A DNA stretch of 64,000 nt from Limenecus sp048360435. GTDB taxonomy: Bacteria; Cyanobacteriota; Vampirovibrionia; Gastranaerophilales; Gastranaerophilaceae. The notes under the pieces were generated by a model. The model did no database searches. It saw only the letters and a list, made by a program, of their open reading frames with translations, and had not been told where the DNA came from. The position numbers and the translations under genes are program-made. The first letter of the stretch is position 1. Each line of letters starts with the position of its first letter. Of the stretch, positions 35,893-45,222 are shown piece by piece. The stretch spans positions 44,448 through 108,447 of the forward strand of contig DBGCOP010000020.1 in NCBI GenBank assembly GCA_048360435.1. The letters run 5' to 3'.

Positions 35893-36919
35893 CAAAGATT
35901 TGCTTATTAAAGCACAAAACACACACTTGCTTGAAAAAGATGAGCTTGTGTCCATTTTAAAAGATGACTCAATCAACGAATTTTTATTTCAAACAGCGGA
36001 TAAAGTCAGAGAAAAATATGTCGGAAACGAAGTCCACCTAAGAGGGCTCATAGAGTTCTCAAACATCTGCAAACAAAACTGTTTCTATTGCGGTTTGAGA
36101 AAAAACAACACTGAAGCCAAAAGAGTCAGAATGACAAAAAAAGAAGTTATTCATTACGCAAAAAAAGCCGTGGAATACGGTTATAAAACAGTTGTACTTC
36201 AATCGGGAGAAGATTCCTTTTTTGATACTGAAAAAATGTGCGAAATAATACAAGAAATAAAAGCTTTAAACCTCGCACTTACCTTGAGCATAGGCGAAAA
36301 AACAAAAGAAGAATACAAAGCTTACAAAGATGCAGGTGCTGACAGATACCTCCTAAGAATAGAAACAACAAACAAAGAGATTTATAAAAAAATGCATCCA
36401 AAGATGTCTTATGAAAACAGGGTCTCATGCCTGAAAAACCTGAAAGAGCTCGGATTCGAGACAGGAACGGGATGCCTTGTGGGTCTGCCCTCGCAAACTG
36501 ATGAAAACCTTGCCCAGGACATACTGTTTTTTAAAGAGCTTGATGCGGACATGATAGGGCTTGGCCCTTTTATTCCGTGTCCGGAAACTCCGCTGGCAAA
36601 AGAACAGGGAGGAAGTTTTATTAAAGCTCTGAAAGTAATGTCTCTCACAAGAATTCTTCTTCCTGACATAAACATTCCTGCCACAACAGCAATGGAAACA
36701 CTTGTTGAAAACGGAAGAATTCTTGCTCTTCGAAGCGGCGCAAATGTTGTTATGCCGAATGTAACAGACGGTGAGTTCAAAAAGAATTATGAAATATATC
36801 CGGGAAAAGCAGGACTCAACAATACCCCTGAAGAATACAAACGATCAATTACAGAAAAAATCCTGTCAATAGGCAGGACAATTTCTGATGATTACGGTTT
36901 TCATAAAAGAGTGCTTTGA
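35885..36919 (+). CDS. hydE: [FeFe]-hydrogenase maturation radical SAM protein HydE
   Basis: Translation starts at a TTG inside the mnmA stop region (TTGAATAA overlap). The 344 residues carry the radical-SAM cluster motif CKQNCFYC (about 59-66) inside LIEFSNICKQNCFYCGLRKN, and HydE-like blocks YKTVVLQSGED, LRIETTN and PGKAGLNNTPEEYK near the end. HydE helps assemble the organic part of the hydrogenase H-cluster with HydF and HydG. Neither of those nor the hydrogenase is in the window. BioB or PylB are less likely on these motifs. Its presence implies hydrogen metabolism. Confidence 0.87.
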   Translation: MNNKDLLIKAQNTHLLEKDELVSILKDDSINEFLFQTADKVREKYVGNEVHLRGLIEFSNICKQNCFYCGLRKNNTEAKRVRMTKKEVIHYAKKAVEYGYKTVVLQSGEDSFFDTEKMCEIIQEIKALNLALTLSIGEKTKEEYKAYKDAGADRYLLRIETTNKEIYKKMHPKMSYENRVSCLKNLKELGFETGTGCLVGLPSQTDENLAQDILFFKELDADMIGLGPFIPCPETPLAKEQGGSFIKALKVMSLTRILLPDINIPATTAMETLVENGRILALRSGANVVMPNVTDGEFKKNYEIYPGKAGLNNTPEEYKRSITEKILSIGRTISDDYGFHKRVL

Positions 36920-36927
36920 CTTTGTCT

Positions 36928-37353
36928 TTATCTTTGTAAAGAGGCAAAGAAACTTTCAGAATCTTTTAAAAAGCTTTTAAACTCATTTATTCTGACTCTG
37001 TCTTTCAAGGCTGAATCCATAGCAAACTTGTTGCCGCTGATATATCCGACTTCTCTTGTAACAGCATTATCAACTGGAGATACCGCCATATACGACAGGA
37101 CTCTTGTTCTGAAATCATTTTTATCTGCAAGAGGCTTCAAAATAAGAAACGAGTCATTGATTGAACAATTCTGAAGCGGTTCATGGACTTTGACTTTTAT
37201 TTCTTTAAATTTTCCTATCTCAGGAACTTTTTTAAACTCCTGAAAAAGCTGTTTAAAAGCTTCTGTTATGTTGCCCGAAGCAGCAGCAGAGCTTCTGTTT
37301 TTTAGGGCCCTTACCGCATTTTCAGCCATAGGTTTCATTGCTTGTATACTCAT
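36928..37353 (-). CDS. Unknown 141-residue protein
   Basis: This small soluble protein is not recognised. The start is Ala/Ser-rich (MAENAVRALKNRSSAAASG), followed by a mixed alpha/beta region with KEIKVKVHEP and VGYISGNKFAMD. It has no signal peptide or membrane segment. It is convergent with hydE and lies 30 bases downstream of the alarmone-synthetase-like gene, so the two are probably an operon. The pairing could mean a functional link (for instance a partner or regulator) but the sequence gives no direct support. Confidence 0.5.
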   Translation of the reverse strand: MSIQAMKPMAENAVRALKNRSSAAASGNITEAFKQLFQEFKKVPEIGKFKEIKVKVHEPLQNCSINDSFLILKPLADKNDFRTRVLSYMAVSPVDNAVTREVGYISGNKFAMDSALKDRVRINEFKSFLKDSESFFASLQR

Positions 37354-37383
37354 ACTTCTTTCCTTTATTTTTAATTAGTAATT

Positions 37384-38907
37384 TTATTTTGATTTAAGAT
37401 TTTTTCCGTACTTTTCCTTGATTATTTGAGCTTTTTCATTCATCGCATTGAGTGCATCAAAACTCAAAACGCTTTCATACTCACCCAAACCGAAATCAGC
37501 AAGAATGGGTTTGTACATTTTTCCGAATTTATATGTCGGAGTCTCTGAATCTCTGATATATGCAAACATTGCGTGTTCATAATCCATATATCTTTGTTCT
37601 TTTGAAGGAAGTTTCGAAGAGGAAGCCTGATCTTTTCCAAAAACTTCTCTTACTGCTTTTTCAAATCCTGATGACTCAAAAAACACTTTAAGTTCAGGTA
37701 TTCCTTTTGTAATATCTTTATTTTCAAGCACATCATAAATATAATGTTCAACATCATTAATATAATTCATTTCTTTTGAACGTATCTGAAATTCAACAAG
37801 AATTGGATTTTCTCTTCCTGCAACAGTATGTTCAAAGTTCATCTGTGTGGTGGTATATCCGTTCATTTTCTTGACACTCGATGTAACAAGTTCCACGCCC
37901 GGGATAGTATCTTTCCATCTTCTTGCTGTATTTTGATTCAAGTATGGAAGAACGGAATTTGAACGATAATTACTTATTCTTGTCAGATGAAGTGCATTCT
38001 TTTTGAGAGCTCTATCGAGATATCTTTCAACTTTTCCCATATTGACTCTGTTACCTTCGGGAAGAATTAACCTTACACCGACAAGATCTCTTATCCAGTT
38101 TGCAGCTTCTTCTTTTTCTATTTTAGAGACAGAATTTTGTTTTTTCGTCATCATTTCTTTGACATCTGCTTTTTCAGATCTGCTCAAGTTTTCAAAATTC
38201 TTCTTAAAATGTTTCTTAGAAAGGTAATTTTTCACATCAGGATTAAACGAATCAAGAATTGTCTGATAATCCTTTTTCTCGAGAGGTACTTCGCCCTCAT
38301 TTATATACAATTTAATCAGTTCTTTTTCATTATCATCAAGAACGCGATAATTCTTCTGAACCAATTTTTGTGCAAAAATATCGTGCACTCCGTTTTTTAT
38401 ATAGTTGTTTTTAAATTCTTTAGCCAGTTTGTCATATATTGATTTTGCATCTTTTTTTCTGACAACCATATATTGTCCAAAACCTTCATCACCGCCAAAG
38501 ACCTCCTGAAAATGAGCCAAAACATCATCTCCATGATTTTGTGCTTCACAAGCAAGTTCTTCCGCCAGACACTTAAAGAATTTCACCTTTTTAACAGCAG
38601 CATCAATAATCTTTGTCTGAGCAGGAGTAAAAGAAACTTTACCTTTAATATTCTGAGGTTCTAAGTAATGAAGAACTTCCGGTGTAAGAATTTTGTTTTC
38701 TTTAACAAAATTCAGCTTAGCAATCTCCACATCAGTTGTTTTGGAAGCAGTCTTTTTAACAGAAGCTGCCTTTGAAAAAGTAACAGTATCTGCAACAGGA
38801 GTTCTCTCAAGTATGTTTTTTCCTGGGATTTTAAAAGGAACAGTCCCACTTGCCTGCTTATTTATTTTTACATCTGTTTTCTCGGTAATACCTTTAAAGC
38901 TTATCAA
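37384..38907 (-). CDS. RelA/SpoT-synthetase-like protein with an inserted domain
   Basis: The 507 residues hold the separate blocks of a (p)ppGpp synthetase fold: VVRKKDAKSIYDKL (150-160 fits R-x-K-x3-S-I-Y-x-K), RDLVGVRLIL (D274, Mg ligand position), NGYTTTQ (G350-Y351) and VEFQIRSKEM (E372, Q374, R376). The ordinary spacing between the first two blocks is a few tens of residues; here it is about 115, so a helical domain (about 165-268) is inserted. The His that normally follows GY-x-S/T is replaced by Gln. The N-terminal 140 residues are unassigned. It may be a small alarmone synthetase or a toxin-like nucleotidyltransferase of this fold. Confidence 0.65.
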   Translation of the reverse strand: MISFKGITEKTDVKINKQASGTVPFKIPGKNILERTPVADTVTFSKAASVKKTASKTTDVEIAKLNFVKENKILTPEVLHYLEPQNIKGKVSFTPAQTKIIDAAVKKVKFFKCLAEELACEAQNHGDDVLAHFQEVFGGDEGFGQYMVVRKKDAKSIYDKLAKEFKNNYIKNGVHDIFAQKLVQKNYRVLDDNEKELIKLYINEGEVPLEKKDYQTILDSFNPDVKNYLSKKHFKKNFENLSRSEKADVKEMMTKKQNSVSKIEKEEAANWIRDLVGVRLILPEGNRVNMGKVERYLDRALKKNALHLTRISNYRSNSVLPYLNQNTARRWKDTIPGVELVTSSVKKMNGYTTTQMNFEHTVAGRENPILVEFQIRSKEMNYINDVEHYIYDVLENKDITKGIPELKVFFESSGFEKAVREVFGKDQASSSKLPSKEQRYMDYEHAMFAYIRDSETPTYKFGKMYKPILADFGLGEYESVLSFDALNAMNEKAQIIKEKYGKNLKSK

Positions 38908-39032
38908 TTTTTTAATTCCTACTATGATGATATATCTGTTTATTTATAACGCCATAAACAAAAAAATTTGTCACCTCAATTGAAAAATTTTTTTAAATGA
39001 AATATTTTGTTACACTCTCTATTATTCATTCA

Positions 39033-39041
39033 TGCTAAACT
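39033..39041 (+). promoter_or_regulatory. Extended -10 box for lptC (leaderless)
   Basis: TG-C-TAAACT ends at 39041, predicting a start at 39048, the A of the ATG. No Shine-Dalgarno is present. Confidence 0.5.
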
Positions 39042-39047
39042 ACTTCT

Positions 39048-39629
39048 ATGAGTAAGCGGAAGATTGCATATATAGTAATATTAGCTGTACTGATTATCGG
39101 CTGCGTCTGGGCTTTTATTGCAGCAGGCGTAATCACAAAGAACTTCAAAAAAGAAGCTCTCAAAGATGCCGGAGAAAAACAACAGCTCAATATTGAAAAT
39201 CTCATAATCACAGAAACCAAAGAAGATAAAAAATACTGGGAACTTTATGCAGAATCCGGATACTACGACAACCAGAACAAAGTAGCAATTCTTTATAATG
39301 TAATAGGAAATTTCTATGACAAAGATCAGGTTGTCCTTAGTATGGAATCATCAAAAGGCACTTTTGATGAAGCAACAAAAAAAGTTGTATTGTATGAAGA
39401 TACTTTTATAATTTACAAAGACGGAACAAATGTCAAAGCAGACCGTTTCACTTGGCAGGGCAATGATAAAGACATCATTGCTCAAGGTAATGTAGTTATC
39501 CAGAGATACGGTGAAATCAGAACCTTTAGCAACGAAGCCGTTCTCGGAAACCAGATGACAAATGTAAGAATTAAGGGTCGTTCAAAAACTGAACTTTACA
39601 GTAAGGGGAATTTTAATGAAAAATTTTAA
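39048..39629 (+). CDS. LptC-like lipopolysaccharide-transport protein
   Basis: The 193-residue protein has one N-terminal membrane helix (about 6-29) and a periplasmic part with beta-strand repeats (IENLIITETKEDKKYWELYAE; KGTFDEATKKVVLYEDTF), the LptC/OstA beta-taco pattern. LptC passes lipopolysaccharide from LptB2FG to LptA. The next gene, overlapping by 14 bases, is LptA-like, as in other genomes. Transcription appears leaderless. Confidence 0.75.
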   Translation: MSKRKIAYIVILAVLIIGCVWAFIAAGVITKNFKKEALKDAGEKQQLNIENLIITETKEDKKYWELYAESGYYDNQNKVAILYNVIGNFYDKDQVVLSMESSKGTFDEATKKVVLYEDTFIIYKDGTNVKADRFTWQGNDKDIIAQGNVVIQRYGEIRTFSNEAVLGNQMTNVRIKGRSKTELYSKGNFNEKF

Positions 39630-40593
39630 GATTTGGATATTAATATCAGCAGTGTGCCTTAGCACAATAGGATTCGCAATTGCAAGCGACCTTTCAATCG
39701 AATCTGACAAACAAACCTTCAAAATGGAAGAAAACAAAGCCAAATTTGACGGCAATGTTAAAGTAAAAATGGATGACATAAAAGCTACTGCGCCAAGAGC
39801 AGAAGTTATGATTGACCCGAAAACAAAACAGCTTACAGAAGCTGTAATGTATGACCAGCCCTATGTTGTTCAGGTGAAGCAGGCTAAAACAAGCGAAATA
39901 AAATCCAATATCCTCAAAATGTCATTGTTAAACAAAAGACTTAAAGCTGAAGGAAACACTCAAACTACTGTAACAGAAACAGGAAGCCAGAAGCCGACAG
40001 TTATCATTACAGCAGATCAGCAGGAATATGACACGAACACAAAAATTTTGACAGCAAAAGGCAGTGTAATTATCTATTACAAAGATGTAGAAACTTTTTC
40101 TGACTCAGCAGTAGCTGAACTAAACAAAGCAGGTGATCTTCAAAAAATCACTTTAACAGGAAACGGAAAATTAAAACAAAAAGACAGTGTAATCACTGCC
40201 AACAAGTTTATATATGATGCGGTAAAAGAAACAGCCTATGCTTTAGGTTCCGCCCACTCAGATGTTGATATGGACGGAACAAAAATCAATGTGTGGTCTG
40301 ACAGACAGGAATATTACAAAGCCACAAACATAATTCAGGCATCAGGCAAAGTTCACGTTGTATACAAAGACTATGATGCGAGAGGTCCGAAAGCTACCGT
40401 ATACCCCAGCAAAGAAACAAATAAACCCAATGAAATTGTCTTTATCGGTCGTTCTACTATTGTGGAACAAATGAGGTCAATCGAAGCAGACAGAATCAAA
40501 ATGTTTTTGAATCCGAAAAACTTCTTTGCCGAAGGCAACGTAAAAACCGTTATCAGAAATGTTCAGGATAAACAAAAAAGCAGCGGTTTTTAG
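39616..40593 (+). CDS. LptA/OstA-like periplasmic protein
   Basis: The 325 residues begin with a signal peptide (to about 24, GFAIAS) followed by OstA-type repeats: SIESDKQTFKMEENKAKFDG, then QEYDTNTKILTAKGSVIIYY and QEYYKATNIIQASGKVHVVY. LptA forms the periplasmic bridge for lipopolysaccharide. It is roughly twice the length of E. coli LptA, with two OstA halves, closer to cyanobacterial forms. It overlaps lptC by 14 bases with AAGGGG before its ATG. Confidence 0.75.
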   Translation: MKNFKIWILISAVCLSTIGFAIASDLSIESDKQTFKMEENKAKFDGNVKVKMDDIKATAPRAEVMIDPKTKQLTEAVMYDQPYVVQVKQAKTSEIKSNILKMSLLNKRLKAEGNTQTTVTETGSQKPTVIITADQQEYDTNTKILTAKGSVIIYYKDVETFSDSAVAELNKAGDLQKITLTGNGKLKQKDSVITANKFIYDAVKETAYALGSAHSDVDMDGTKINVWSDRQEYYKATNIIQASGKVHVVYKDYDARGPKATVYPSKETNKPNEIVFIGRSTIVEQMRSIEADRIKMFLNPKNFFAEGNVKTVIRNVQDKQKSSGF

Positions 40594-40612
40594 TTTTGAG
40601 AAATTTTAATTA

Positions 40613-41656
40613 TTAAACAATCTCTACTCTGAAAGCAGGAGCGGCCTTGAGGCTTTCTTCCATTTCTTCAAAAGTAAGAAAACCTTCTTGTGCACCAAAG
40701 TTGGAAACAACAGAAGCAGCATTCACTGAAGCAAGCATAAGAGATTTTTCAATGTTCCAGTTTGTATATTCCAATGCTGCTGTAAAAGTTGAAGACAAAG
40801 CATCTCCGGCACCAAGGGTGCTTACAACTTTTGCAGGAAATTCAGGACATTTGTAATAATGTTTTCCGTCAAAAGCATACACGCCGTTTTTCCCGTCCGT
40901 AATAATAACCACTTTAGCATCCATTGATTTTAATTTATCAAGCATAGTTTTTATATCAGGGTGAATTGTTTCTGAAGAAAAGCATTCTGATTTTGTATCG
41001 GGACGAACCTCTATTTTTGTAACAAGAGAAGCCTCTTCTTTATTCATCACAACCACTTCAGCAGTAGCAAGAATCTTTTCAAAATATTTCAAACCTCTTT
41101 TCAGGCTTGAGCTGCCCGGGTTTATTGCAACATTTGTGTTGTGTTCTTCGGCAAAATGGGCAAGTTTGTCCAAAACAGCTCCGGATTGGCCGTTTAATGG
41201 AGCAATATAAAGCCATTTTGCGTTTTTTATTGCCTCAAAATCAATTTCGCTTTCTTTGATAGTTCCGTTTGCTCCTCTGTAAGCCAGAACCGTTCTGTTC
41301 CCTTCAAAGCTGAGCAAAATTACTGAAGATCCGGAATTTTCCGTTGAACTTTTTACAACAAGTGAAGTATCCACGCCGGCTTCTTCAACTTTTGCAAGAA
41401 TATTTTTACCTTGAAAATCTTCGCCGATTTTAAATATAGCTGCTGTTTTGACACCAAGATGTGCAAAATTTGCAGCAGCATTCAAACCGCCGCCGCCAAC
41501 AGCCGTTTTATAACTCTGTACTTCAACTTTAGCTCCGTAAGGATAAGACATAAAGTCTGTGCTGTGTTCTCTTGTGCTCACAGACACAACATTTGCCGAA
41601 TCAGATTCAACAAACGAATCAATAGTTGCACTTCCGATTGTTATAACATCAAACAT
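40613..41656 (-). CDS. PfkB/ribokinase-family sugar kinase
   Basis: The ATG at 41656 (MFDVITIGSATIDSF) with GAGGA 8 bases upstream is chosen; the longer frame runs into the recombinase gene. The 347-residue protein has the PfkB signatures GGGGLNAAANFAHLG (near 56) and the catalytic TLGAGDALSSTFTAAL (near 280, Asp as base). It phosphorylates a sugar or nucleoside with ATP; the substrate cannot be told. It lies 19 bases after xer, so the two are probably cotranscribed. Confidence 0.85.
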   Translation of the reverse strand: MFDVITIGSATIDSFVESDSANVVSVSTREHSTDFMSYPYGAKVEVQSYKTAVGGGGLNAAANFAHLGVKTAAIFKIGEDFQGKNILAKVEEAGVDTSLVVKSSTENSGSSVILLSFEGNRTVLAYRGANGTIKESEIDFEAIKNAKWLYIAPLNGQSGAVLDKLAHFAEEHNTNVAINPGSSSLKRGLKYFEKILATAEVVVMNKEEASLVTKIEVRPDTKSECFSSETIHPDIKTMLDKLKSMDAKVVIITDGKNGVYAFDGKHYYKCPEFPAKVVSTLGAGDALSSTFTAALEYTNWNIEKSLMLASVNAASVVSNFGAQEGFLTFEEMEESLKAAPAFRVEIV

Positions 41657-41675
41657 TTTTAAATCCTCTTTTCCT

Positions 41676-42596
41676 TCATGCTCCGGCTCTCGGATGAGTA
41701 TTATCATACACCGCTTTCAGTCGTTCTGTCGAGACATGTGTATAAATCTGTGTATTTGATATGGAAGCATGTCCTAAAAGCTCCTGTACAACCCTTAAAT
41801 CAGCACCGTTTTCAAGAAGCTTTGTTGCAAAACTGTGTCTGAAAACGTGCGGTGTCACCTTTTTGGGCAATTCTATTTTTTTCACAATATCATTCAATGC
41901 TGCCCTAATTGATTGAGGCTGAAGGCGAAATCCTGTTTTGTTTATAAAAACAGGACTGTTTTCATCCTGATTTGGAGGAGTATTGTCTTCAACCACCATA
42001 TATCTTACCGTGTTGATATATTTAGTCAAAAAATCTCTGGCTCTGGTGGAAACAAGCACAATACGCTCTTTATTTCCTTTCCCGAGAACGGTAATTTCAT
42101 TTTCATCCAGTCTCAAATCCCCAAAATTCAAATTGCTCAATTCTGAAACACGCATGCCCGTAGCATACAAAAGTTCAAGAATAACCCTGTTTCGATATCC
42201 TGCCGGAGTGTCAATTTTTATATTATTCAAGATTTGTTCAATTTCTTCTTTTGAGAGAAATTTGGGCAGGCTTTTATTTCTTTTTGGAGCATGAACACTA
42301 TTTGCAGGATTAGAATCAATAATTCTTTCCCTGTACAAATACCGGTAAAATGTCCTTATCGAAGCTATTTTTCTTGAAAGGGTTGTTTTTGAATAATTAA
42401 ATTTCTGGATAAAAACAAGGTATTCCTTAAGTTTTGTGTGGTTCGTTTCTTCAAGGCGAACGTCATTCAGCCATATCAAAAAGCCGAGAATATCAGAATT
42501 GTAGGCACGAATTGTATGCTTTGAAAAGTTTTTTTCCACTTCAAGATATATAAGAAAATTTTTAAGATAGCTTTTTGTTAAATCACTCAATCCCAT
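41676..42596 (-). CDS. Tyrosine recombinase XerC/XerD
   Basis: The 306-residue protein has an N-terminal SAM-like core-binding domain and a catalytic domain with R in GMRVSELSNL, H-x-x-R in HVFRHSFAT, H in LLGHASISNTQIYTH, and the Tyr nucleophile in that same block. Length and context (not in an island, no att sites) fit a chromosomal Xer that resolves chromosome dimers at dif. XerC and XerD cannot be separated from sequence alone. It starts divergently from lpxI. Confidence 0.88.
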   Translation of the reverse strand: MGLSDLTKSYLKNFLIYLEVEKNFSKHTIRAYNSDILGFLIWLNDVRLEETNHTKLKEYLVFIQKFNYSKTTLSRKIASIRTFYRYLYRERIIDSNPANSVHAPKRNKSLPKFLSKEEIEQILNNIKIDTPAGYRNRVILELLYATGMRVSELSNLNFGDLRLDENEITVLGKGNKERIVLVSTRARDFLTKYINTVRYMVVEDNTPPNQDENSPVFINKTGFRLQPQSIRAALNDIVKKIELPKKVTPHVFRHSFATKLLENGADLRVVQELLGHASISNTQIYTHVSTERLKAVYDNTHPRAGA

Positions 42597-42626
42597 AAAA
42601 AAATTATACTATATTTATTAAAATAT

Positions 42627-42654
42627 TTGAAAAAATAACTGGATATTGTATTAT
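42627..42654 (+). promoter_or_regulatory. lpxI-lpxB promoter
   Basis: TTGAAA (42627-42632), 16 bases, TATTAT (42649-42654). The predicted start is near 42661, and the leader carries AGGAGAG before the TTG start codon of lpxI. Confidence 0.55.
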
Positions 42655-42687
42655 TAAGGAACGAAGAGAATTATCAGGAGAGATGTT

Positions 42688-43503
42688 TTGTCTATTGTGT
42701 TAGATAACAAACAGTGTCTGATTGCCGGAGACGGTGAACTCCCGGTTGCAATGGCAGAATCGGCACAAAAAAACGGTTTTGATGTAGTAGCGATTTCTTT
42801 GTCTTCGGACAACAGAAACAGACTCAAAAAATATTGTTCAAAAGTATATAACTTTGGACCCGGTGAGGTCATGAAAATCAAACAAACCCTCATCGATGAA
42901 AAAATCACACAGCTGACATTCATAGGAAAAGTGCACAAAGGTCTGCTTTTGAGACGTCCCAAGCTCGACATGGAAGCTATACGTCTTATGAAAGAAGCAC
43001 AAAGACTCAATGATGACGCAGTTATGCTTATTCTGGTTGACCAGTTGGAACAAATGGGAATCAGAGTTCTTGATCAGACTATTTTTATTAAAAATCTTAT
43101 GGCACCTCCGGGTGTTCTCGGCGTACATGAACCTGATGAAGAGCAGGTTCTCGACGTAGAATACGGTTACTGGCTTGCAAAAGAAATGGGCAAGCTTGAT
43201 GTCGGACAGTCCGTTGTAATTAAAAACAAAATGATTATGGCGGTTGAAGCCATTGAAGGTACTGACAAATGTATCGAAAGAGGCTGTAAACTGGGCGGCA
43301 AAGGAATCACTGTCGTAAAAGTCAGCAAACCTACTCAGGACAAACGCTTTGACATACCGGCCATAGGCTTGAACACATTGAAAACAATGGACAGACACGG
43401 TGCAAAAATCCTTGCTATCGAAGCTAACGAAACAATCATAGTTGATCAAAAGAAAGTTATTGAATTTGCCGATAAAAAAGGCATTATTGTAATGGCGATA
43501 TAA
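42688..43503 (+). CDS. lpxI: UDP-2,3-diacylglucosamine pyrophosphatase LpxI
   Basis: The start is a TTG at 42688, with AGGAG 8-9 bases upstream. The 271-residue protein matches the LpxI (DUF1009) family: GDGELPVAMAESA near the start, RRPKLDMEAIRLM, APPGVLGVHEPDEEQ and the C-terminal TDKCIERGCKLGGKG. It hydrolyses UDP-2,3-diacylglucosamine to lipid X and UMP, in place of LpxH. It is 3 bases before lpxB, the next enzyme of the pathway, which supports the call strongly. Confidence 0.93.
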   Translation: MSIVLDNKQCLIAGDGELPVAMAESAQKNGFDVVAISLSSDNRNRLKKYCSKVYNFGPGEVMKIKQTLIDEKITQLTFIGKVHKGLLLRRPKLDMEAIRLMKEAQRLNDDAVMLILVDQLEQMGIRVLDQTIFIKNLMAPPGVLGVHEPDEEQVLDVEYGYWLAKEMGKLDVGQSVVIKNKMIMAVEAIEGTDKCIERGCKLGGKGITVVKVSKPTQDKRFDIPAIGLNTLKTMDRHGAKILAIEANETIIVDQKKVIEFADKKGIIVMAI

Positions 43504-43506
43504 ATT

Positions 43507-44640
43507 ATGGCTGAAAAAAAGAAGCTTTTTATAATCACAGGAGAACTGTCAGGCGACAAACACGCTTCAGCAGTCGTGAAAAATCTGCGTGAACTCCGTG
43601 ATGATATTGAAATTCAAGCTATCGGAGGAGAAAACCTAAAAGCATTGGGTGTAAAACTTTTTGTTGACCACTCTAAAGCTCATATGTCAGCAATGGGTTT
43701 AACGCCGAAAATCCTCTTTGACCATTTGACTCTGGGAAAAAGAGTTGTTGATTATCTGAAAAATGATTACAAGCCCGACCTTGTGCTTTTGATAGACTAC
43801 GGCGGATTTAATCTGAATATTTCAAAATTCCTCAAAAAAGCAGGAATTAAAGTGTTCTATTACATCCCCCCCCAAATTTGGGCATCCAGAAAATGGAGAA
43901 TTAAGACAGTAAAAGAAAATATTGCTAAAGTTATGACAATATTTCCTTTTGAAAAAGAAATGTATGAAAAAGCAGGAATAGATGCACAGTTTGTCGGACA
44001 TCCGCTGATTTCACAAATGCCTCAAAGAGCGCAGAGAGATTCGGTTTTTGAAAAATACGGACTGGATAAAAACAAAAAGCTTATTTCAATTTTTCCCGGC
44101 AGCCGTGTGTTTGAGCTTCAAAATCTTATGAAAACCTTTCTTGAATCAGCAAAGCTTATTTCAGAAAAAAGAGAAGATGTTCAATTTGTAATTGCACAGG
44201 CTGACAGCCTAAAAGATGATATTTTCAAGAAATATCTCGACAAAACAAACCTCAAAGTAATCAAAAATGACAATTATGCACTTTTAAGCGTTTCAGATGC
44301 ACTTATGCTTGCTTCCGGCACGGTTGCTCTTGAAGCAGCTCTTTACACAACTCCGATGATAATAAGTTACAAAGGTCCCTGGATTGCCTATTTCGTTTAC
44401 AGGCTCGTAAGATGTATAGAAAGAGTCTGTCTGCCTAACATTATTATGGACAAAGACATTGTGCCCGAACTTCTTCAGGCTGACTCAAATCCGAAAGTTA
44501 TATCAGAGGCTCTTTTGAAAATCCTTAATGATGAAACATACAAACAAAATATGATTGAAGATTTATCAAAGGTCAAAGCTATACTTTCACAACATGAATC
44601 TTCAAAAGAAGTCGCACAAATTTTAAGCAATGCACTTTAA
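43507..44640 (+). CDS. lpxB: Lipid-A-disaccharide synthase LpxB
   Basis: The 377-residue glycosyltransferase opens with FIITGELSGDKHASAVV, the LpxB start, followed by IGGENLKALG, IDYGGFNLNISK, YIPPQIWASRKWR and GHPL. It joins lipid X and UDP-diacylglucosamine to form the lipid A disaccharide at the inner membrane. It lies 3 bases after lpxI and 3 before the ChrA-like genes. Length fits the family (about 380). Confidence 0.95.
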   Translation: MAEKKKLFIITGELSGDKHASAVVKNLRELRDDIEIQAIGGENLKALGVKLFVDHSKAHMSAMGLTPKILFDHLTLGKRVVDYLKNDYKPDLVLLIDYGGFNLNISKFLKKAGIKVFYYIPPQIWASRKWRIKTVKENIAKVMTIFPFEKEMYEKAGIDAQFVGHPLISQMPQRAQRDSVFEKYGLDKNKKLISIFPGSRVFELQNLMKTFLESAKLISEKREDVQFVIAQADSLKDDIFKKYLDKTNLKVIKNDNYALLSVSDALMLASGTVALEAALYTTPMIISYKGPWIAYFVYRLVRCIERVCLPNIIMDKDIVPELLQADSNPKVISEALLKILNDETYKQNMIEDLSKVKAILSQHESSKEVAQILSNAL

Positions 44641-44643
44641 ATT

Positions 44644-45222
44644 ATGCAAAAAATAAGTTTACTAAAATTATTCTGGATATTTTTTAAGATAGGAATGGTT
44701 CTCTTCGGGGGAGGATATGCCATTTTGCCTTTTTTAAGAGAGGAAATGGTTGAAAAAGAAAAAATCTGTACAATGGAAGAAATAACAAACTACTATGCAC
44801 TAAGCCAGTGCTTCCCCGGACTCGTTGCAGGCAACGTGTCTATGTTTACCGGATATAAAGCCAGAGGAGTTGCAGGAGCGTTCGCAGCGGTCTTCGGAGT
44901 CTGTCTGCCGGCATTTTTGTCCATAGCTGTTATATTCGCCTTTTTGAGCGCGGTTACTCAATATGCGGTTATTCAGAATATCTTCGAAGTTTTGGACATA
45001 GCGGTTTGTATATTAATTCTTTTAACAATTTTTGAACTCTGGGAATTTTCGGTTTATGACAAATTCACAACCTTCATTTTTGTTGCTGCAATAACAGCTT
45101 CGGTTTTTCATGTTTCTCCTTTCATAGTGGTAATCTCAGCAGGTTTATTGGGTTTATTCAGACACTTTGCCTTCCCTAAAAAACAGAGCAAAAAAGAAGC
45201 AGAGGAGCAAGAAAATGAATAG
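44644..45222 (+). CDS. ChrA-family half transporter, first
   Basis: The 192-residue protein is a half-size chromate-transporter (CHR) domain: FKIGMVLFGGGYAILPFL near residue 16, LSQCFPGLVAGNVSMFTGY and a set of about six hydrophobic segments, with a Lys/Glu-rich tail. Half-size CHR proteins work as pairs of opposite topology; the next gene is the partner and overlaps by 8 bases. Despite the name, many such pairs are not proven chromate exporters; the substrate is unknown. Confidence 0.85.
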   Translation: MQKISLLKLFWIFFKIGMVLFGGGYAILPFLREEMVEKEKICTMEEITNYYALSQCFPGLVAGNVSMFTGYKARGVAGAFAAVFGVCLPAFLSIAVIFAFLSAVTQYAVIQNIFEVLDIAVCILILLTIFELWEFSVYDKFTTFIFVAAITASVFHVSPFIVVISAGLLGLFRHFAFPKKQSKKEAEEQENE

